NCBI GenBank assembly: GCA_038230975.1
Contig: JBBRMF010000028.1
Location: forward strand, 1 to 32,254
DNA: 32,254 nucleotides
Direction of reading: 5' to 3'
Source: JANXVV01 sp038230975
GTDB taxonomy: Bacteria; Planctomycetota; Phycisphaerae; Tepidisphaerales; Tepidisphaeraceae
Made by a program: the position numbers and the translations under genes. Shown piece after piece: positions 6,685 through 15,015 of the stretch; position 1 is the stretch's first letter, and each line of letters opens with the position of its first letter. Under the pieces are notes generated by a model that did not search any database, was not told where the DNA came from, and saw only the letters and a program-made list of their open reading frames with translations.

Positions 6685-8589
6685 CTACTTCCGTTCCGCC
6701 AACTTCACCGGAATCATCAATTCGCTTTGATTCCGAATGATCCGAACTTTCACATTGTCGCCCGGTTTCGCGGCCGCCAGATCATTGGACAGGTCCATGA
6801 GATTGTCCACGCTTTTTTCGTTGAAACCAACAATCACATCCCCTTCCTTCATTCCTGCAGTCTCTGCGGGGGAACCGGGGGATGTGCCGGTGATGCGCAC
6901 ACCCTTGACCTCAGATTCATCCCCGTAGCTGGGCACGACGCCTAACGTGGCCTTACGCTCACCGCCACTGCTGGTGCCCATCGACATCGAGTGGGCATCG
7001 GCGGCGGTGATGTATTGTTCCTTCGGCATCGCCGCCAAACCATCAATCACATGGCGGCTAAGCTCGACGATCTCGGCCATTCCATTGAAATTAATCTTCT
7101 CGATGCGATCCGTCGGGCGATGGTAATCCGCATGCAGACCGGTGAAGAAAAAGAGCACCGGCACTTTTTTCATTGCAAACGACATGTGATCGCTCGGCCC
7201 GCGACCGCCTTTGCCGATATCCTTGATCTTGAGCGCCGAGCCTTTATCCGCATCGGCCAATATCTTTTCAAGCGATGCGGCAGTCCCCGAACCCCCAACA
7301 AAAAGCGCTTCATCCCGAAGGCGACCCACCATATCCAAATTCAACATGCCGACGACTTTCTCCAACGGCACCGGTGAATGGCTGACGAAATGGGCCGAAC
7401 CGATGAGCCCTTCTTCCTCCGCGGTGAAAGTAATGAAGATAATCGAGCGAGGCGGAAGGTGTCCGGCCCGCGCTCGCGCGGCATATTCTTTGGCCAACTC
7501 CATCACCGCGACGGTGCCCGAACCATTGTCATCCGCACCATGGTGAATCTCGCGCGATTTAGGCGAGAGGCTGCCGAACCCGCCATGCCCAAGGTGATCG
7601 TAGTGAGCGCCGACAATCACATATTCATCCGCATGTGGCCCGGCGCCGGGCAGCATCGCCGCCACATTCTTCAAATGCCGCACGGTTCGCTTCACCGCCA
7701 CTTTTCCGGAAATCGCAACCTCTTTCATCAACCCGGATGCAGGCTTCGGAGCCCCATTTATTTTCTCTCCCAGCGATTTTGACTCTATCCCCATTCCCTG
7801 CTGGATGAGCCCATCGACGAGCGTTCGTTTCACATGAACCACTGGGATCGCCGCAGTAGATCCCATGAACTCTTTGGCGAAAGGCAAAAGAGTATCCATC
7901 CCTTTGTACCAAGGCGGATTCGCCAGAATCAATGCTATTGCCCCGTGATCGGAAGCATTTTTCGCCTTGGAATCAAGGTGTGCCGAGTCCGACCAGTCGT
8001 CTTTGGCAAACTTGCTTTTACCTTCTGTGTCGGCGGGTTCAAAACGCCATGCGACGGCGATCTTCCCTTTGACATCAATGGCCGCGTAGTCGTCGTAGTT
8101 TTGTTCCTTGTTGGAAATTCCATACCCGACAAAGACAACGGGTGCATCAAATGTTTTTTCCGCTGAAAAGCTGAGCGGGTTGTAGTCTTCCTTGAGCTTC
8201 AACACCTTGCCGTTGATTGAAAGAGTGGTTTCCGGTGCGATTCCGTCAGCGGTGGTCATGTCGAATCGCTGGAAATAATCCGTCATGCCCGGCAACGGCT
8301 GCAACCCCGATCCATGAAAACCCCCGGCGATATACGCTGCCGCCAGATCAATCCCGGAAGTGCCCAGCCCTCGCCCTTCCAATTCATCGGAGGACAGATA
8401 CGTCAGCGCCTCTTTCATCGCGATGGCCGCCGGCGATGCAGGGGCACTGGTCGGAGCACTGGTAGGGGTGGATGTCGCGCTCAGCGAGATCGGCTGCCCC
8501 GGTTGAAATGCCGGTTTTGAATTGCACGCCGCCGCAGCGACCAGTAAGCTCGCCGCAACGGCTGATGAGAGGAATTTTTGTTTTATCAC
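6685..8589 (-). CDS. Secreted M28-family zinc aminopeptidase with PA and PDZ domains, lipoprotein
   Basis: The 634-residue protein starts with GTG and a lipoprotein signal (lipobox ending VAAAAC, Cys22), then a Thr/Ser/Pro/Ala linker. A protease-associated insert (about 150-290, DAPVVFVGYGI) precedes the M28 catalytic domain. Zinc and catalytic residues are visible in GAHYDHLG, HHGADDNGSGT, FTAEEEGLIGS, LNLDMVGR and HADYHRPTD. A C-terminal PDZ domain spans about 545-630 (GSPAETAGMKEGDVIVGFN). The layout matches extracytoplasmic aminopeptidases common in this phylum. It would digest peptides outside the cytoplasm. The start lies only 2 nt from a possible divergent start at 8592. Confidence 0.92.
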   Translation of the reverse strand: MIKQKFLSSAVAASLLVAAAACNSKPAFQPGQPISLSATSTPTSAPTSAPASPAAIAMKEALTYLSSDELEGRGLGTSGIDLAAAYIAGGFHGSGLQPLPGMTDYFQRFDMTTADGIAPETTLSINGKVLKLKEDYNPLSFSAEKTFDAPVVFVGYGISNKEQNYDDYAAIDVKGKIAVAWRFEPADTEGKSKFAKDDWSDSAHLDSKAKNASDHGAIALILANPPWYKGMDTLLPFAKEFMGSTAAIPVVHVKRTLVDGLIQQGMGIESKSLGEKINGAPKPASGLMKEVAISGKVAVKRTVRHLKNVAAMLPGAGPHADEYVIVGAHYDHLGHGGFGSLSPKSREIHHGADDNGSGTVAVMELAKEYAARARAGHLPPRSIIFITFTAEEEGLIGSAHFVSHSPVPLEKVVGMLNLDMVGRLRDEALFVGGSGTAASLEKILADADKGSALKIKDIGKGGRGPSDHMSFAMKKVPVLFFFTGLHADYHRPTDRIEKINFNGMAEIVELSRHVIDGLAAMPKEQYITAADAHSMSMGTSSGGERKATLGVVPSYGDESEVKGVRITGTSPGSPAETAGMKEGDVIVGFNEKSVDNLMDLSNDLAAAKPGDNVKVRIIRNQSELMIPVKLAERK

Positions 8590-8591
8590 GA

Positions 8592-8972
8592 ATGCATTAT
8601 ATGCCTGTACCAGAATCCGCTCAAACTGGATGGATCACTTCGGCTCTCGGCGAGTCGCCCGCGTACGTGGAAGCTTGTAAAAACGTGCTGGCTTTAGGCG
8701 ATGGCCTGGATGACGCGCGGCTCATCGCCGAATTCGGATCTCTCTCCGGAATGACCTCCGACCAACTCCCCGTCGAGCAAAGCGCCGCCGTGGAAGCGTA
8801 CGCTGATGTCCGACCGCGCGGGAAAATTGAAATCGTGAGAGTTCGCGTGCAGGAACCCACGCACGAACACATCCAATCTCGATTTGCCGAGCTACAAGGC
8901 GTGTCTGTGGATGAGATCGGAATTGAAATCGTCGCGTTGCGCGTGCGGCGTTATCGCAGAAGCGATTCGTGA
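8592..8972 (+). CDS. Hypothetical protein
   Basis: No family is recognised. The frame is open from 8472, but that part is antisense to the M28 gene's signal region; ATG at 8592 or 8601 is more likely (126 or 123 residues). Neither has a ribosome binding site. The protein is acidic and soluble, with a possible beta strand pair (GKIEIVRVRVQEPTHEHIQ). It is divergent from the M28 peptidase with a gap of 2 nt, so any promoter must lie inside that gene. The following membrane protein starts 41 nt downstream and may share a transcript. Confidence 0.55.
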   Translation: MHYMPVPESAQTGWITSALGESPAYVEACKNVLALGDGLDDARLIAEFGSLSGMTSDQLPVEQSAAVEAYADVRPRGKIEIVRVRVQEPTHEHIQSRFAELQGVSVDEIGIEIVALRVRRYRRSDS

Positions 8973-9013
8973 ATTTCGCAACGGCACCCCGTTCAATCGT
9001 CAAAGGTCCACTG

Positions 9014-9409
9014 ATGTCAGCAAAGGGCAGTTTATTAAATTACGAGCAGCGGAACGCCACTCGGACATACTTCGAAGTTTGGTTCCGACGGTATTATATG
9101 GTGACGCCGGTGCTTGCCGCGTGTTATTTCGTATCTGCAATGCTTCTTGTGCTGGTAACGGACCCGTGGGATCAGGAACACTCGGGGGGCGTGGATGGTC
9201 CGATTGGCGTCGTTGTTACCCTCATCTCGTTCCCGCTGCTTACGTTTTTCATGGACACCGCTGCACACAAGATGGGATTAGGTGGAATAGCTGTATTGGC
9301 AATAGCTAACTCTTTATTGTGGTCAGTCGGTGGGCTCGCAATTTGGCAGGTTGTCGATCGTGTCATGCGGCATCGGCGCAAGCCGCGGGCTCCGAAGTCG
9401 GAGTCGTAG
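9014..9409 (+). CDS. Small membrane protein of unknown function
   Basis: The 131-residue protein has three predicted membrane helices (about residues 29-49, 63-80 and 88-111) and a basic C-terminal tail (RHRRKPRAPK). The frame opens at GTG 8969, but AAAGG lies 7 nt before ATG 9014, which I take as the start. The short loop after helix 1 is acidic (DPWDQEH). No family motif is recognised. Confidence 0.65.
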   Translation: MSAKGSLLNYEQRNATRTYFEVWFRRYYMVTPVLAACYFVSAMLLVLVTDPWDQEHSGGVDGPIGVVVTLISFPLLTFFMDTAAHKMGLGGIAVLAIANSLLWSVGGLAIWQVVDRVMRHRRKPRAPKSES

Positions 9410-9487
9410 TCTGTGTCGCGAGGCGACATTACATTATATACTTCTGGCGCAACGTTCCATTTTACGCCTCTCCCAAAAATGTCGATC

Positions 9488-9495
9488 ATGTACAT
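9488..9495. promoter_or_regulatory. Candidate antitoxin operator (TGTACA palindrome)
   Basis: The palindrome ATGTACAT lies 26 nt upstream of the Phd/YefM-type antitoxin start. A TGTACA core is the known recognition element of YefM-YoeB operators, which makes autoregulation plausible. The AGGAG ribosome binding site of the antitoxin is at 9510-9514. Confidence 0.45.
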
Positions 9496-9521
9496 AAGCG
9501 TTAAACTATCAGGAGCGCCTT

Positions 9522-9779
9522 ATGACCATCAATGTCGTCAATATCCGTTCTAAGCTCGCCGACACGATCAATCGCGTGGCCTATCAGGGCGAGCGGGTTA
9601 TCCTGGAGCGTCGAGGCAAAGGAGTCGCCGCGCTGGTGTCGATCGAGGATCTTGCGCTTTTGGAAAAGCTCGAGGATGCCGCCGATGCCAAAGCCGGCCG
9701 CAAAGCATTGGCCGACATGAAGCGTAAAAAACAAAAGCCCATCCCCTGGAAGCAGGTCAAGGCGGAACTCGGGCTTTGA
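9522..9779 (+). CDS. Phd/YefM-family antitoxin
   Basis: The 85-residue protein begins MTINVVNIRSKLADTINRV, followed by ERVILERRGKGVAALVSIED, the standard Phd/YefM fold that dimerises and binds operator DNA. The C-terminal 35 residues are charged and would wrap and neutralise the toxin. It has a strong AGGAG site. The toxin gene follows after 18 nt, so they form a type II module. The antitoxin should repress its own promoter through the TGTACA palindrome upstream. Confidence 0.9.
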   Translation: MTINVVNIRSKLADTINRVAYQGERVILERRGKGVAALVSIEDLALLEKLEDAADAKAGRKALADMKRKKQKPIPWKQVKAELGL

Positions 9780-9797
9780 TCGACGAGGATTTCCGGA

Positions 9798-10067
9798 ATG
9801 CCGTGTACTGTCTCGATCCTCTCTCCCGCCGCCAAGCAACTTGCCAAACTTGATCGGCCAATCCGAAAGCGTATCGGCGATGCGATCTCCGCGCTCGCCG
9901 TGAACCCGCGCCCGCCCGGCTGCAAGAAGCTCGTCGGTGTCGAAGCATGGCGCATTCGCATCGCCGACTGGCGCGTCATTTGCCAGATTCACGACAGGCA
10001 ACTAATGGTTCTCGTCCTCCGCGCCGGACACCGCCGGGACGTGTACGACGAAGAATCACCACATTAA
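9798..10067 (+). CDS. RelE/ParE-family toxin
   Basis: The 89-residue protein has the RelE/ParE fold pattern: an N-terminal strand and helices (LSPAAKQLAKLDRPIRKRI), then KKLVGVEAWRIRIADWRVIC and a final strand with LRAGHRRDVY. The basic residues in WRIRIADWRVIC and GHRRDVY match ribosome-dependent RelE mRNases (C-terminal RxxxYR-like end) better than ParE, though the two cannot be separated safely. GGA lies upstream of the ATG. It is the partner of the preceding Phd/YefM protein. Confidence 0.88.
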   Translation: MPCTVSILSPAAKQLAKLDRPIRKRIGDAISALAVNPRPPGCKKLVGVEAWRIRIADWRVICQIHDRQLMVLVLRAGHRRDVYDEESPH

Positions 10068-10103
10068 TTAAGTTGCGTTCAACCCGTCCGCGTGGCATCA
10101 TCA

Positions 10104-11048
10104 ATGTTCAGCATGGCCGATCACGGAGACGACATTTCGTGGCGGACGCTCCGCTGTATCGTGCACGACTGGATCGGCACGGCGGCGGAGCTGGCGGAAG
10201 TTAAACCTCTGCACGGGGGATCGATCAATACCACGGTTGCACTGACGACCACCGGTGGCGATCGGGCGGTGTTGAAGATCGCGCAGCATCGGGTGGATCA
10301 CTCCTACGTTCGCGAGGCATTTCAGCTCAATGTGTTGCGGGGAATCGGTGTTCCGACGCCACAAGTGTATAGCTCCAAGGTGGGCACACTGGATGAGCCG
10401 TACAGTTATTTATTGATGGAGTTCATCGACGGAATTGATCTGGCGGCGGCGAAGAATAGTTGCGATGCGTCGCAGTTCGATCACATCCAAATGCACTTAG
10501 CCGATCTGATGCAGACGATCCACAGTCAGACCCATTCCCATTACACGCGACTGACCGATGGTGAGCGACAGGAGTTTCTTCGTTGGCCGGAATTCTACAG
10601 AACGATGTATGACGGCATTTGGCAGGAGGCTGACAAGCTTGCTTTCTTGCCGGTGAAAACTCGCAAACGCATCGCCCGCATCCATGAACGATTGGACCGT
10701 TTCATCGGGCATTCGGATGGCCCGCGATTGGTCCATGGCGATTTATGGTCGTCCAACGTAATGGCCCGGCAGGATCATTTCGGAAAGTGGTGGATCTGCG
10801 CGATCCTCGACCCTAATTGCAAGTACGGACACTCCGAAGCGGAACTGGCTTACATGGAATTGTTTCGGACCGTGACGCCCGCTTTTTTACGAGCTTATCA
10901 GTCCACAGGTCGGCTGACATCAGATTACCACGACATCCGCAAACCGATTTATCAGATGTACGATTTGCTCAATCATCTCCAATTGTTCGGCGCGGAATAT
11001 CTCAAACCGTTGATGAGCGTTCTGGAAAAAACCGAGCGACTGGTCTGA
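10104..11048 (+). CDS. Fructosamine-3-kinase-like protein (aminoglycoside phosphotransferase fold)
   Basis: The protein has about 314 residues and the small-molecule kinase fold. The P-loop-like GGSINTT and the ATP-binding Lys (AVLKIA) are in the N-lobe. The catalytic loop is LVHGDLWSSNVM, and the metal-binding Asp is in AILDPNCKYGHSEAELAYMELF. The HGDLWS..N plus DP..YGH.E.ELA pattern is specific to fructosamine-3-kinase/ketosamine kinases, which phosphorylate glycated amines for deglycation. Starts at GTG 10092, ATG 10104 and ATG 10113 are all possible, none with a good ribosome binding site; I used 10104. It follows the toxin gene closely, but a functional link is not implied. Confidence 0.85.
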   Translation: MFSMADHGDDISWRTLRCIVHDWIGTAAELAEVKPLHGGSINTTVALTTTGGDRAVLKIAQHRVDHSYVREAFQLNVLRGIGVPTPQVYSSKVGTLDEPYSYLLMEFIDGIDLAAAKNSCDASQFDHIQMHLADLMQTIHSQTHSHYTRLTDGERQEFLRWPEFYRTMYDGIWQEADKLAFLPVKTRKRIARIHERLDRFIGHSDGPRLVHGDLWSSNVMARQDHFGKWWICAILDPNCKYGHSEAELAYMELFRTVTPAFLRAYQSTGRLTSDYHDIRKPIYQMYDLLNHLQLFGAEYLKPLMSVLEKTERLV

Positions 11049-11056
11049 ATAATGTA

Positions 11057-11179
11057 CTACAAGCCGGAAGTGGAAGCCGTAGGCGACGCACCGGGTTCCG
11101 CCGGAACACGCGCTTCGTGAATCGTCTTCGTACACGACAAGCCGCACAAAATCAGGGACAGAAGAAGTAGCATTCGCAT
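11057..11179 (-). CDS. Very small secreted peptide or lipoprotein candidate (40 aa)
   Basis: ATG at 11179 to TAG at 11057 gives 40 residues beginning MRMLLLLSLILCGLSC, then a short polar Ala/Pro/Thr/Ser tail. It looks like a signal sequence with a Cys at residue 16, but the lipobox is imperfect (GLS before Cys). No clear ribosome binding site is seen. It lies 22 nt after the glycosyltransferase stop on the same strand. Confidence 0.4.
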   Translation of the reverse strand: MRMLLLLSLILCGLSCTKTIHEARVPAEPGASPTASTSGL

Positions 11180-11201
11180 GCCATCACTCTATTCGAGAGT
11201 T

Positions 11202-12437
11202 CTACAGTTGCAAATGCTTTTCCAGCGCCTCGCAGAATTGGCCGCACAGATTTTCCTGGCTGATCCCATCGTGTAGCACGGCGTGCGCAACATGGCCCAT
11301 CCCCTCCAACTGCGCCTTCGGGTATGAACGAAGTTGGCGTAAAGTCTCGACCGTTTTCGCCACATCTCCGTGAACGATCTGCCAGCCAAATGAATGACCG
11401 CTGAGCAAGTCGGAAATGTGTGATGGATTTGGCCCAAAAAAGAGGATGGGGCGAGCGACGGCCATCGCGCTGTAGATTTTGCAGGGATGAACGATGCCGA
11501 CCAGTTCCTCACCGAGCGAAACGACATGGACATCTGCCGCCGAAAGCGAATGCCGCAACTCGGCGAGAGGTTGGTAGGCGATCGAAATGACCTGCTTCAG
11601 TGAGTGCTCGCGGATAAACGCTTCAACGCCGGCTTTGCCCAGCCCGCCCCCGACAAAAGCAAAGACAAAATCGGGGTCATCCTTGAATGAAAGCGTCGCT
11701 TCAAGCAGCGTCGTCAGTGGATTGGAAGCGGTGTGATTTCCGCTGTACATCACGACGAATTTGCCGGTCAATCCATGCTTTTCCCGGAAGGGATTCGTCG
11801 AGGTTTCCATCTCGCTGACATAACGTTCGTGCGGCCAGGGGGGAATGATGACCATCTTGTGATCGAGCGACGCTCTGCTTCGCAGTCGATCGGCCATGAA
11901 GCGATCCAGCGCGATCACGAGCGATGTGCGATTCAGGATGAATTGATTGACAGCTTCCAGAACCCGGGCCGTAAAACTTGAAGCGGAGATTTTGCGAAGC
12001 GCGATCAGTTGGTCCGGATTCAGATCCATCGCCCAGTAGGCCGTCGGCACTCGCCGCAGGAAAGCGGCGATTGAAACAACCAGTCCGACCATCGGAGGTG
12101 AGGTGCTGAATAAAATGCCATCGATCCGCCGGGTAGTGAGCGCGATCCAGAAGCACTGGAGCATGAAACTGATCGTGCCGAGGAGTCGCTTGTAGATGGG
12201 TTTTTTGCCGAAGGATGAAAACGGCAGACGGCGGATTTCAACGCCATCAATTATTTCGCGCGCAGGGTATCGCAGCGTGGGATCTTCGTAACCTCGATTG
12301 GCCGTGAAGACACGGACGCGGTGACCTCGGCGATGCATCGCCACGCCCGCATCGAGCATGTATTGCCCGACCGCCGCAGGGTCCGGAGGGAAGACCTGGC
12401 TAAAAATCAGCAGTATTTTCGGAGAAGGTGACGCCAT
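11202..12437 (-). CDS. GT4-family glycosyltransferase (WcaI/WbuB-like)
   Basis: The 411-residue protein has a GT-B fold. The N-terminal domain starts ILLIFSQVFPPDPAAVGQY, typical of WcaI-like enzymes, followed by FSTSPPMVGL and a DLNPD stretch. The C-terminal domain contains FVVMYSGNHTASNP, FVFAFVGGG and EELVGIVHPCKIYSAMAVARPILF, the usual nucleotide-sugar site of GT4 enzymes, with the Glu in the LGEELVG loop. It acts in the cytoplasm on a lipid-linked or exported glycan. It lies 24 nt after the GDP-fucose synthase gene, so it likely belongs to an exopolysaccharide or O-glycan operon and may be a fucosyltransferase, though the donor is inference. Confidence 0.85.
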   Translation of the reverse strand: MASPSPKILLIFSQVFPPDPAAVGQYMLDAGVAMHRRGHRVRVFTANRGYEDPTLRYPAREIIDGVEIRRLPFSSFGKKPIYKRLLGTISFMLQCFWIALTTRRIDGILFSTSPPMVGLVVSIAAFLRRVPTAYWAMDLNPDQLIALRKISASSFTARVLEAVNQFILNRTSLVIALDRFMADRLRSRASLDHKMVIIPPWPHERYVSEMETSTNPFREKHGLTGKFVVMYSGNHTASNPLTTLLEATLSFKDDPDFVFAFVGGGLGKAGVEAFIREHSLKQVISIAYQPLAELRHSLSAADVHVVSLGEELVGIVHPCKIYSAMAVARPILFFGPNPSHISDLLSGHSFGWQIVHGDVAKTVETLRQLRSYPKAQLEGMGHVAHAVLHDGISQENLCGQFCEALEKHLQL

Positions 12438-12461
12438 TGAAAAAGGTGAGCGTCGATTGAA

Positions 12462-13418
12462 TTATCCGTTGAGTCTCGCCGTCGCCCGGTTCTGCTCGAA
12501 CCATTCCACGGTTTTACGCAGGCCTTCTTCCAAAGGCATCTGCGCGCGGAAGTTGATTTCGGCGATGGCACGCGACACATCCAAACATCGGCGGGGTTGG
12601 CCATCGGGCTTGGTGGAATCCCACACGATTTTGCCCTGGAACCCAGCCGCCTTGGCCACAAGTTCCATGAGATTACGAATCGTCACTTCACGGCCATTCC
12701 CAAGATTCATCGGTTCCGGTGAGTTGTAAAGTTCCAGCGAGCGAACCAACCCTTCGGCGCAGTCTTCAACATACAAAAACTCGCGCGAGGCTTGGCCGGT
12801 TCCCCAGGCGATAATTTCCTGATCGCCACGATCGCGGGCTTCCACGCATTTGCGAATCAGTGCCGGAATGACATGACTTGAATGCAGATCGAAATTATCC
12901 CCCGGCCCATACAGATTTACCGGAAGCAGGTAGATCGCATTTAATCCGTACTGTTGGCGATACCCCTGGCACATAACCAGCAGCGCTTTCTTCGCGATGC
13001 CATACGGGGCGTTCGTAACTTCTGGGAAACCGTTCCAGAGATCTGATTCCTTGAATGGGACCGGCGTTAAATTTGGATATGCGCAGATTGTTCCGGTCTG
13101 GAGGAATTTCTTGACGCCGTTCTTACGGGCCCCTTCGATCAGGTGAAGACCCATCGCCATGTTGGCAAAAAAGTAACGGCCGGGGTTATCGCGATTCGCA
13201 CCGATCCCGCCGACTTCAGCCGCCAGATGCAACACAACGGCAGGTTTGACATCACGATACAACCGCTCGACGTCGGCTTCGTGCGTGAGATCATAATCCT
13301 TGCGGCGGACGATGACGACATCGGTATACCCACGCTCCTTCAACTTGCGCTGGATGGCCGTGCCGACAAAACCGTTGCCACCGGTTAGAAGAAGACGATC
13401 GGTGCGGGAGAAATCCAT
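12462..13418 (-). CDS. fcl: GDP-L-fucose synthase
   Basis: The 318-residue short-chain dehydrogenase/reductase epimerises and reduces GDP-4-keto-6-deoxymannose to GDP-L-fucose with NADPH. The cofactor motif is LTGGNGFVG (residues 11-19). HLAAEVGGIGANRDNPG, LQTGTICAYP and the catalytic YGIAK (Tyr-x3-Lys) are family signatures, as is LYGPGDNFD. Length matches the family (about 310-320). It follows gmd on the same strand, separated by 221 nt of hairpins. No strong ribosome binding site is visible. Confidence 0.93.
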   Translation of the reverse strand: MDFSRTDRLLLTGGNGFVGTAIQRKLKERGYTDVVIVRRKDYDLTHEADVERLYRDVKPAVVLHLAAEVGGIGANRDNPGRYFFANMAMGLHLIEGARKNGVKKFLQTGTICAYPNLTPVPFKESDLWNGFPEVTNAPYGIAKKALLVMCQGYRQQYGLNAIYLLPVNLYGPGDNFDLHSSHVIPALIRKCVEARDRGDQEIIAWGTGQASREFLYVEDCAEGLVRSLELYNSPEPMNLGNGREVTIRNLMELVAKAAGFQGKIVWDSTKPDGQPRRCLDVSRAIAEINFRAQMPLEEGLRKTVEWFEQNRATARLNG

Positions 13419-13442
13419 GGTGTTTATCTTATACGATTTAAA

Positions 13443-13634
13443 GTGGCATGGGCATCTTGCCCATGTTCGCGGTACGCCGCGATTTCGATCTGTACCCGGA
13501 TCGAATCAGCAAGAGCGAAGCGATCTTTTGATTCAACGGTTGAAAGAACGCTTCGCTCTTGTTTTATTCGCCGGAGTACCGGCGAAAGTTGCGGAGTACC
13601 ACAACCCACGGGCAAGTTGCCCGTGCCACGGCCA
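13443..13634. repeat. Cluster of six or more hairpins between gmd and fcl
   Basis: Successive palindromes are: GGGCATCTTGCCC-type (13443-13465), CGCGG-TACG-CCGCG (13468-13481), CAAGAGCGAAGCG with CGCTTCGCTCTTG (13510-13522 and 13549-13561) enclosing TTCAACGGTTGAA, TTCGCCGG-AGTA-CCGGCGAA (13567-13586), an imperfect GTTG...CAAC hairpin (13588-13605), and CACGGGCAAGTTGCCCGTG (13607-13625). The first and last share the 'GTGGCAyGGGCAnnTTGCCCrTG' theme in opposite orientation and frame the group. It resembles REP/BIME clusters. Confidence 0.75.
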
Positions 13635-13639
13635 TTCAA

Positions 13640-14680
13640 CTATTTCTTCTTCGAGTGGTCCGCCAACACGCGTTCGCGCTTGGCCATTTCCCAATCCGAT
13701 TCCGTCATCATTTTCGCAAGCGCCTTGAACGTGACTTTGGGTTCCCAGCCAAGTATCCGTTTGGCTTTGCCCGGGTCGCCGAGCAGCAGATCGACTTCAG
13801 CAGGGCGGAAGTATCGCGGGTCGATCTCGACGTACTTTTTCCAATCGAGATCAAGAATACCGAAGACTTCGTCTAGGAACTCGCGGACGCTGTGCGTTTC
13901 ACCAGTTGCCACGACATAATCGTCAGCGGTTTCCTGTTGGAGCAGTCGCCACATCGCGTCGACATAGTCGCCGGCAAATCCCCAGTCGCGCTTGGCATCA
14001 AGGTTACCGAGGAAGAGTTTTTCCTGCAGGCCTTCGCGAATGCGAGTGGCGGCGCGGGTGATTTTGCGGGTAACGAACGTTTCACCCCGGCGGGGGCTTT
14101 CGTGGTTAAAGAGGATGCCGTTGCAGCCGTAGATGTTGTAGCTCTCGCGGTAGTTGACGGTCTGCCAGAAGCTGTAGACTTTTGCGCAGGCGTACGGACT
14201 GCGTGGATAGAAAGGTGTGCTTTCAGTCTGCGGGGTTTCCAGAACTTTGCCGTACATTTCGCTGCTGGACGCCTGATAGAACCGCACCGGGCGACCGGTA
14301 TCGCGGATCGCTTCCAGCAGATTCATCGTGCCGAGCGCATCGGTCTGCACCGTGTACACCGGTTGATCAAAACTGACCCGCACGTGCGACTGCGCGCCAA
14401 GATTATACACTTCGTCCGGCTGCACGCGGGTAAGCACTTCGCGGATGCCGGTTCCGTCGACCAGATCGCCGTAGTGGAGAAACAGCCGTGTGTTCGCATC
14501 GTGTGGATCGCGGTACAAGTGCTCGATGCGCTCCGTATTGAACGATGAGCTTCTACGGACGATGCCGTGGACGAGATAGCCTTTGGCTAAAAGCAGTTCG
14601 GCCAGGTACGAACCATCCTGGCCGGTGATGCCTGTGATGAGAGCTCTCTTCGGTGCGGGGGTCGTTGGGTTAGAAGGCAT
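13640..14680 (-). CDS. gmd: GDP-mannose 4,6-dehydratase
   Basis: The 346-residue enzyme converts GDP-mannose to GDP-4-keto-6-deoxymannose, the first step to GDP-L-fucose. The N-terminal ALITGITGQDGSYLAELLL (NADP binding) and GIVRRSSSFNTERI are diagnostic, and the catalytic Tyr and Lys are in SPYACAKVY. ESPRRGETFVTRKI and the DAKRDWGFAGDYV stretch complete the family pattern. Length is normal. It is the first gene of the fucose group; the gene for its product's next enzyme lies downstream. A 335-nt leader region separates it from the DUF5615 gene. Confidence 0.95.
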   Translation of the reverse strand: MPSNPTTPAPKRALITGITGQDGSYLAELLLAKGYLVHGIVRRSSSFNTERIEHLYRDPHDANTRLFLHYGDLVDGTGIREVLTRVQPDEVYNLGAQSHVRVSFDQPVYTVQTDALGTMNLLEAIRDTGRPVRFYQASSSEMYGKVLETPQTESTPFYPRSPYACAKVYSFWQTVNYRESYNIYGCNGILFNHESPRRGETFVTRKITRAATRIREGLQEKLFLGNLDAKRDWGFAGDYVDAMWRLLQQETADDYVVATGETHSVREFLDEVFGILDLDWKKYVEIDPRYFRPAEVDLLLGDPGKAKRILGWEPKVTFKALAKMMTESDWEMAKRERVLADHSKKK

Positions 14681-14896
14681 GATGCTCCGCTTGGGTTCCG
14701 TCGGGTCGTTTCCTGTCCGCTCTTTTCAAGGCGGGTACAGACGCCTGTTTTATCGGCCTTACGGTGCGGCAACTTAATGGGAGCGGGGAGAGTTCGCAAC
14801 GGTTGCGGTAAAAAAAAGCCTTCTTCAAAAGTTAACGCCTGACTCATATCAAACGTTAATCTGCTGAATAAGCCTCGACGCATCAGGAACAGACCA
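14681..14896. other. Upstream region of gmd, no gene seen
   Basis: This holds the probable gmd promoter and leader. GGCGGGTAC at about 14731 begins a short 5-bp-stem hairpin related to the repeat at 2180. A run of eight A (plus strand) lies near 14811. A minus-strand frame overlapping gmd (14587-14916) has no protein-like features. Confidence 0.35.
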
Positions 14897-15013
14897 ATGC
14901 TCGGCGATCTTTCCATCTCTTATACGGTCGATCCGGATGTTCGGGAATGCGTTGAAAAAATCGTCAACGAACGAATCGTGAAACGCGCGACGTGCGGCCA
15001 AGCAGTCACTTGA
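14897..15013 (+). CDS. Possible 38-residue small ORF
   Basis: ATG 14897 to TGA 15013 encodes a short soluble peptide (begins MLGDLSISYTVDPDVRE) with AGGA about 9 nt upstream. Codon use is compatible with coding, and it stops 2 nt before the convergent DUF5615 gene's stop. There is no homology signal; it may be chance. Confidence 0.25.
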   Translation: MLGDLSISYTVDPDVRECVEKIVNERIVKRATCGQAVT

Positions 15014-15015
15014 AG

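Noticed and set aside
13443..13634. CRISPR array or integron attC sites
   Set aside because: The palindromes differ from one another, lack regular spacing, and no integrase or cas gene is near.
14587..14916. Minus-strand frame overlapping the start of gmd
   Set aside because: It is out of frame with gmd, has no ribosome binding site, and shows no protein-like pattern.
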